From the NCBI GenBank assembly GCA_020438185.1, contig JAGQVC010000020.1, positions 1-11,377 on the forward strand: a DNA stretch of 11,377 bases, in the 5' to 3' direction. Both the position numbers and the translations under genes were made by a program. Within the stretch, counting starts at the first letter, position 1, and each line of letters starts with the position of its first letter. Below are positions 6,369 to 11,377 of this stretch, piece after piece. The notes beneath the pieces were generated by a model. That model did no database searches, had not been told where the DNA came from, and saw only the letters and a program-made list of their open reading frames with translations. Origin of the DNA: Bacteroidota bacterium (GTDB taxonomy: Bacteria > Bacteroidota > Bacteroidia > M30B66).

Positions 6369-9300
6369 ATGCAACAGATTGGAACCCTTTACAGGCTTAG
6401 TTTTTTCATCATTTTCACATTAACTTTTTCGGTAGCTTCTGCCCAGCCCCTTAAATCGTTTTCGAACGAACCTGAAGTCTATTTCAAGGAAATGAAAACC
6501 TTGATGGAATCGGCCGATAAAAAAGGTGGTAAAGAACTCGCAGAAAATTTTGAGGACATGTGGTTGCTATCCTACACTCAGGCCAGAAGGGCACGTGTAA
6601 TAGCGCTTTCGAACGCCATGCTTAAAAAGCGGATGAATGCCATTCCAAATTTCAGGGATTATTATCAGATCCTTCTTGCTTTCCAGAACAGCAATAAAAC
6701 CGAACAGCAATTCAACGATATGCACGATATGCTGGAAAAATCGGTTACTTCGATGACCAGTGGAAAATACGTACAGCTATTAAATATATGTGAAAGTCTG
6801 GTTCGGGAAAATGCCTTGTATCAATCCCAGGCACTGGTCTGGAAATCAAACACATCTGATTTTACATTCGGATTTGAAGATCAACCAGTAATTACCTTTC
6901 CAAACTGCCTGCTTTCAGGTGTAACGCGATCTGATAGCACGAAAATATCAGGAACTTCTGGAAAATATTATCCGCAGGATTACCTGTTTAAGGGAAAAAA
7001 TGGGAAAATCTTATGGGAACGGGCCGGATTCAGCGAAGAAGAGGCACATGCCAATCTGAAGAACTTTGAAATAGTTGTCAAGTCTAATAAGTTCGACGCA
7101 GATAGCACCGTGTTTCACTTTCCCAAGTACTTCAAAAATGACATTCTTGGAACAGTTAGTGAAAAATTAACCGATAATCCCGCTTCGCGGGACGCAACGT
7201 ATCCCAGATTTACCTCATACAATAATGAGTTCGTCATCCCGGGCATTTTCAAGGACGTGGATTACCTGGGCGGTCTTACAGTACAAGGTGCCAAATTGCT
7301 GGCTTCCGGTTCAAACGAGAATCCGGCAACTTTTACATTTAACAGGAACAACCAACCCTTTATCAGGGCATCGTCAACCAGTTTTTTGATTGAGGAAAAT
7401 TCACTACAGTCTTCCAGAGCAGCTATTTACATTAAAGTACTTGAAGATTCAATTGTACATCCCGGTCTTGTCTTCAGATACCTTAATGATAAACGAGAAT
7501 TAATGCTGCTCCGTAACAACGAAGGAACAGCCAAGACTCCCTATTTCGATTCCTACCATCAGATTGATGTGGATGTGGAAGTTTTGCAATGGAATGTGGA
7601 CGATTCTACCATGTATTTCAAAGCCATTCCCGGTGCGGTTGAAAGCCGGGCATTGTTCGAAAGTTCTGATTATTTCAGGGAAGAACGTTATATCGAAATC
7701 AAAGGAATGGATGAGGAAAGTCCGCTCACTGTTTTGAGAAAATTATCTGATGCAAATGGTGGAAGAGAGCTGTTCAGTGCTTCGGAAGTATCCTCATTTT
7801 ACAGAATTGAGATCACTCAGGTGAGACATATATTGAGACGACTGTCGAGTATGGGATTCGTGTTGTATGATGAAGATACCGAAATGGTTACACTAAAACC
7901 GAGGTTGCGCAAGTATTTGCTGGCTTTGAACGGACGTGCCGATTATGATGTGATTCAGTTCTATTCGAATGTGGGAGGCAGTAGCAACAACGGTGAAATG
8001 AGTCTGCTTAACTACGATATGAGGATGTTCGGGGTTGACCGAATATTCCTAAGTGATTCACAGAATGTGGTGATTTATCCCAAAAACCAGCAGGTAATCA
8101 TTCACAAAAACCGGGATTTCGATTTTGCGGGTATTGTACGTGCCGGACGATTCGAATTCTTCGGAAAAAAGTTTGATTTTCAATACGACCGGTTTCGCCT
8201 CAACCTGACCAACGTGGATTCATTAAGGCTTTACGTGGAAGGTGGTGAGAAGGATGAGTTCGGCAAGTATCCGCTCACCAAGGTTAAAACAGTGATTGAA
8301 AACGTAATCGGAGATTTGCTCATTGACCACCCAAATAATAAGAGTGGTGTGCGGCCGCTCGCGCAGTATCCCATTTTTAACAGTGTTCAGAATTCATACG
8401 CATACTACCAGCGGGGTTCCATTCTGGGTGGCGTTTACCCTCGAAATACTTTCTATTTTCAACTGGATCCGTATCAGGTTGACAGTCTAGACAACTTCAG
8501 TAACGAAGGACTAGTCTTCGACGGCACATTTGTGTCGGCTGATATTTTCCCGGATCTGAGGGAGCGCTTAAGTTTGCAGGAAGACTATTCACTTGGATTT
8601 AAAAGGAATACGGGTGAAGAAGGGCTGAACATTTATCGTGGAAAAGGGAAGTTCACCAACGATATTCAAATGAGTCACAAAGGTTTGCGGGGCAAAGGTC
8701 AGATTGATTACCTGACCACAACAGCAAAATCGGATGACTTTGTGTTTTTCCCTGATTCGGTTAATGCGCTTTGCCGCAGTCTGAATGTTCGAGCGGCATC
8801 CGAAAACAATGTGGAATTCCCTGATGTGGAAGCAGCCGATGTGAAATTGCACTGGGAACCTTATCTACCTAACAAGTTTGTTGTCGCACAAACAGACAAG
8901 GCACTTGTGATGTACGCAGGTGAATCAAAACTGAAAGGTAAAATTGCAATTGGTGAAAGTGGAATGACCGGTAGCGGAACTATGGAATTTGCTGCTGCGG
9001 AAGTGGCTTCAAAAGAGTTCAGGTTTAGAAGGGATGACTTTAAATCGGATACAGCTTCGTTTGCTTTTACTGCACGGGATGCTGTGAATGAGGACGGAAC
9101 CAAGGAAGTTGCAATTAAGACAGACAATGTAAAAGCTGACGTTAGCTTCAAGGGAAGAATGGGGCAATTCAAGTCAAACTCGGCTGAATCCTTCATCGAA
9201 TTCCCGGTAAACAAATACATTGCTTACATGGATGAACTTCGCTGGTACATGGATAAAGATGAAGTGGATATGAATTCATCCATGAACGAAATCGACCTGA

Positions 9301-10817
9301 TAGGTTCCCGGTTCGTCTCGACGAGGCCGGATCAGGATTCAATCACCTTTGTTGCTCCCAAGGCGAAGTATGCCCTGGCCGATCGGACTATTCGCACCGA
9401 AGGTGTGAAATTGATCAGGGTTGCTGACGCAACTATTTACCCGGCCTACGAGAAAATAAATGTTGAACGAAATGCAGTAATTACCACTTTACAGAATTCG
9501 AGAATTTCGGCTAACAACGACACCAAGTACCACGATATTTATGATGCAACCATTGATATTACGGCAAAGCGTAAATATACCGCCAGCGGTAACTACGATT
9601 TTGAGGATGCCATTGGCGACATTCAGAAAATCAGGTTCAATAATATCAAACAGGATTCTCTTGGCAATACTATAGCCAGCGGAGAAATTGAAGAATCGCA
9701 AGGATTTAGTTTCTCTCCAAACTTTGCTTTTAAGGGTAAAGCTTATCTGTATGCTCCCAACAAAGGACTGAATTTCGAAGGTGGAGTTATGATTGGTCAC
9801 AATTGCGAAGGCCTTAGAAAAAGCTGGTTAAAATTCAAGGCACAGATTGACCCGAAGAACATTATGATTCCGGTTGACTCGTTCCCTAAAAGCACCGAGA
9901 ATGAGAAATTGCTGGCCGGTTTGGTGTTAATTAAAGATTCAACCCATGTTGAGCCCGTGTTCCTGGCTCCAAAATCAAAAACAGGTGATGAAGAAATTAT
10001 TACATCTCGAGGCTTCCTGAGATTTGACGACGGCAAACAGGAATACCAGATAACTACGAAGGAAAAATTTGGTAACAGCTCCCTGTCCGATGATTACGTT
10101 GCAATGAAAAAGGATAATTGCGATATTAATGCAGAAGGATATCTTTCTTACGGGGTTGATTTCGGGCAGGTTAAAATGCCATCCTGGGGTCAGGTCACGT
10201 ATGCATCGGCCGGAGGCCAGACAACTATAAAAGGCATGTTAATAGTTGATTTCTTTTTACAGCCTGAGTTGTGGAAGTTTATGGAAGAAGCTTTTAGTTC
10301 TACCACAGGATTGCAGGCCGCAGATGTGAGTTCACAATTGTACAAGCAGTCGCTAACTGCATTAATAGGCAAAGAACCGGCAGATAAGGTAATCAAAGAT
10401 TTGGGGTCGACGGGAACAATTAAGCGCTTTCCGGATGAACTAAACAAGGCGCTTGTTTTCTCAAACCTTGAATTAAAATGGAACAACGAGAGTTCTTCCT
10501 GGGTGAGCGAAGGCTGGCTGTCGCTATCAAACTTTGGAAAAACACCTGTAAATAAGGTAGTTAAAGGTAAAATCGAATTGGTAAAGAAACGCGGTGGCGA
10601 TATTCTCAATATATATATAGAAGTGGACTCCAATAAGTGGTACTTCTTCAATTATACTCGTAATATCATGTATGTGATTGCAGGAGAAGAAGCGTTCAAT
10701 GTGGCTGTAAGAGAGATGGATGCCAAGAAACGTTCGGTTGATGGTGAGGATGGAAAAGCGCCATACCAGTTTATGATTGGCGTGGAAAAGCGTAAGCGTG
10801 ATTTTTTAAATCGCTGA
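6369..10817 (+). CDS. Very large exported beta-rich protein of unknown function
   Basis: A 1482-residue protein with a Sec signal peptide (hydrophobic core about 9-22, AxA site SVASA-Q, cleavage after A25). Residues 30-160 are helical. Residues about 165-450 look beta-rich. Residues about 450-520 look like a winged helix: helices around ASEVSSFYRI and ITQVRHILRRLSSMG, then a wing-like VLYDEDTEMVTLK. From about 560 to 1300 there are many short amphipathic strands, such as FAGIVRAGRFEFFGKKFDF (585-603), GKIAIGESGMTGSGTMEF (857-874) and YALADRTIRTEGVKLIRVAD (1001-1020). These recall the repetitive strands of OstA/LptA- or AsmA/TamB-type envelope proteins, but I cannot establish homology. There is no T9SS-type C-terminal sorting domain, no beta-barrel end signature and no TM helix after the signal peptide. 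It is therefore likely periplasmic or outer-membrane associated. It is transcribed divergently from the SiaBC operon and is followed 72 bases later by plsY. ATG at 6369 is chosen because it gives the intact signal peptide. Confidence 0.88.
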   Translation: MQQIGTLYRLSFFIIFTLTFSVASAQPLKSFSNEPEVYFKEMKTLMESADKKGGKELAENFEDMWLLSYTQARRARVIALSNAMLKKRMNAIPNFRDYYQILLAFQNSNKTEQQFNDMHDMLEKSVTSMTSGKYVQLLNICESLVRENALYQSQALVWKSNTSDFTFGFEDQPVITFPNCLLSGVTRSDSTKISGTSGKYYPQDYLFKGKNGKILWERAGFSEEEAHANLKNFEIVVKSNKFDADSTVFHFPKYFKNDILGTVSEKLTDNPASRDATYPRFTSYNNEFVIPGIFKDVDYLGGLTVQGAKLLASGSNENPATFTFNRNNQPFIRASSTSFLIEENSLQSSRAAIYIKVLEDSIVHPGLVFRYLNDKRELMLLRNNEGTAKTPYFDSYHQIDVDVEVLQWNVDDSTMYFKAIPGAVESRALFESSDYFREERYIEIKGMDEESPLTVLRKLSDANGGRELFSASEVSSFYRIEITQVRHILRRLSSMGFVLYDEDTEMVTLKPRLRKYLLALNGRADYDVIQFYSNVGGSSNNGEMSLLNYDMRMFGVDRIFLSDSQNVVIYPKNQQVIIHKNRDFDFAGIVRAGRFEFFGKKFDFQYDRFRLNLTNVDSLRLYVEGGEKDEFGKYPLTKVKTVIENVIGDLLIDHPNNKSGVRPLAQYPIFNSVQNSYAYYQRGSILGGVYPRNTFYFQLDPYQVDSLDNFSNEGLVFDGTFVSADIFPDLRERLSLQEDYSLGFKRNTGEEGLNIYRGKGKFTNDIQMSHKGLRGKGQIDYLTTTAKSDDFVFFPDSVNALCRSLNVRAASENNVEFPDVEAADVKLHWEPYLPNKFVVAQTDKALVMYAGESKLKGKIAIGESGMTGSGTMEFAAAEVASKEFRFRRDDFKSDTASFAFTARDAVNEDGTKEVAIKTDNVKADVSFKGRMGQFKSNSAESFIEFPVNKYIAYMDELRWYMDKDEVDMNSSMNEIDLIGSRFVSTRPDQDSITFVAPKAKYALADRTIRTEGVKLIRVADATIYPAYEKINVERNAVITTLQNSRISANNDTKYHDIYDATIDITAKRKYTASGNYDFEDAIGDIQKIRFNNIKQDSLGNTIASGEIEESQGFSFSPNFAFKGKAYLYAPNKGLNFEGGVMIGHNCEGLRKSWLKFKAQIDPKNIMIPVDSFPKSTENEKLLAGLVLIKDSTHVEPVFLAPKSKTGDEEIITSRGFLRFDDGKQEYQITTKEKFGNSSLSDDYVAMKKDNCDINAEGYLSYGVDFGQVKMPSWGQVTYASAGGQTTIKGMLIVDFFLQPELWKFMEEAFSSTTGLQAADVSSQLYKQSLTALIGKEPADKVIKDLGSTGTIKRFPDELNKALVFSNLELKWNNESSSWVSEGWLSLSNFGKTPVNKVVKGKIELVKKRGGDILNIYIEVDSNKWYFFNYTRNIMYVIAGEEAFNVAVREMDAKKRSVDGEDGKAPYQFMIGVEKRKRDFLNR
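7178..7192. repeat. Perfect GC-rich hairpin inside the coding region
   Basis: TCCCGC-TTC-GCGGGA is a perfect 6-bp stem with a 3-base loop, within the codons for residues 270-275 (NPASRD) of the large exported protein. Its arms share the core CCCGC/GCGGG with the intergenic palindrome at 6275-6301. The gene is otherwise moderately AT-rich, so this GC-rich spot stands out. Confidence 0.5.
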
Positions 10818-10877
10818 TTCACAAAGGGCATGTGGATAACCCGGGCATTCTTAACGTAACATTCGCTTAACAATTGC

Positions 10878-10885
10878 TAAATTTG
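10878..10885 (+). promoter_or_regulatory. Possible -7 promoter box of plsY (TAAATTTG)
   Basis: TAAATTTG matches the Bacteroidota -7 consensus TAnnTTTG exactly and ends four bases before the plsY ATG. Initiation at the usual distance would fall at or within a base or two of the start codon, implying a leaderless or nearly leaderless mRNA. No convincing -33 TTTG is seen at the expected spacing, so this is a half-match only. Confidence 0.45.
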
Positions 10886-10889
10886 CAAC

Positions 10890-11377
10890 ATGATTACAAT
10901 TGGGATAGTGTTGCTGGTCGCGTCGTACATTTTGGGTTCTATACCAACTTCGGTTTGGATTGGAAAGATGTTTTACGGCATGGACGTGCGGGAACATGGC
11001 AGTGGTAATGCCGGTGCCACCAACACATTCAGAGTTTTAGGCAAGGCTGCTGGAATCCCGGTTTTAATTTTTGATGTGTTCAAAGGTTGGGTTTCGGTAA
11101 TGCTGCCCATCTGGTTTTTAAGTCCCGGTGATTCGCCGGTTTTGTTCGAGAATTTTAGGGTTTTATGCGGTACAGCCGCTGTTTTCGGTCATGTTTTTCC
11201 GCTATTCGCGGGATTCAGGGGCGGTAAAGGTGTTGCCACACTGCTCGGCGTTGCCGCCGGAATGCAACCTGTGGCAGCCCTGCTTTGCATCGCATTGTTC
11301 CTGATCGTACTCATCCTCACTCACTATGTTTCTTTGGGATCAATGCTGGCGTCCCTGTTTTACGGATTGTTTCTGTT
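10890..11377 (+). CDS. plsY: Glycerol-3-phosphate acyltransferase PlsY (5' part, cut by window end)
   Basis: The first 162 codons of plsY; the frame stays open at the window edge and the family is about 190-220 residues long, so roughly the last quarter is missing. PlsY is the inner-membrane enzyme that transfers an acyl group from acyl phosphate (made by PlsX) to glycerol-3-phosphate, giving lysophosphatidate, the first step of phospholipid synthesis. The three conserved loop motifs are visible: GSIPTSVWIGK (16-26), HGSGNAGATN (36-45, with the GSGN core) and the start of the third, GHVFPLFAGFRGGKG (100-114). Hydrophobic segments near 2-24, 54-77, 92-108 and 127-148 fit the multi-pass topology. 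The ATG at 10890 is supported by the N-terminal membrane segment starting directly after it. It lies 72 bases downstream of the large exported-protein gene, in the same direction, but may have its own promoter. Confidence 0.95.
   Translation, partial: MITIGIVLLVASYILGSIPTSVWIGKMFYGMDVREHGSGNAGATNTFRVLGKAAGIPVLIFDVFKGWVSVMLPIWFLSPGDSPVLFENFRVLCGTAAVFGHVFPLFAGFRGGKGVATLLGVAAGMQPVAALLCIALFLIVLILTHYVSLGSMLASLFYGLFL

Noticed and set aside
8589..9220. Antisense open frames within the large exported-protein gene
   Set aside because: They lie opposite a long continuous gene with clear protein character and show no start context or recognisable domain; they are shadows.

Overview
The window looks like a chromosomal segment from a member of the Bacteroidota, probably an environmental Bacteroidales- or Cytophagales-like organism. 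The evidence is moderately AT-rich DNA, near-absent Shine-Dalgarno sites, Bacteroidota-type promoter boxes (TAnnTTTG, in one case with a correctly spaced upstream TTTG), and gene families I know mainly from this phylum. I see no transposase, phage gene, tRNA, rRNA or CRISPR array. This is family-level recognition by eye; no database search was possible.

Layout. (1) 96-593 (+) encodes a YkgJ-type cysteine-cluster protein with a TTG start. (2) 756-3767 (+) encodes a 1003-residue one-piece ABCG-like transporter: TerB-like N-terminus, a degenerate FHA-like segment, a complete ATPase domain and an ABC2 membrane domain with a large ectodomain. (3) 6129-3757 (-) is a compact four-gene operon. In transcription order it holds a lipoprotein, a small exported protein, a SiaB-family kinase and a SiaC-family phosphoprotein. 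A bipartite promoter drives it at 6163-6194, and its last gene overlaps the transporter tail-to-tail by 11 bp. (4) 6369-10817 (+), divergent from the operon, encodes a 1482-residue exported beta-rich protein of unknown function with an internal winged-helix-like segment. (5) 10890 to the window end (+) is the start of plsY, the membrane glycerol-3-phosphate acyltransferase, with a promoter box so close to the ATG that the mRNA may be leaderless. The two longer gene-free stretches (594-755 and 6130-6368) are both under 300 bases and hold inverted repeats and promoter-like boxes.

How it may work together. SiaB phosphorylates SiaC on a conserved Thr/Ser in the known Pseudomonas system, a partner-switch-type regulator. 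Here the pair is co-transcribed with two secreted or lipid-anchored proteins instead of the SiaA phosphatase and SiaD diguanylate cyclase, and it sits tail-to-tail with an ABC transporter carrying probable regulatory domains. The best candidate for an undescribed system is therefore this envelope-linked SiaBC locus. The link between the operon and the transporter is inferred from position only. The large exported protein next to plsY is probably an envelope-maintenance factor, but its function cannot be read from sequence alone.
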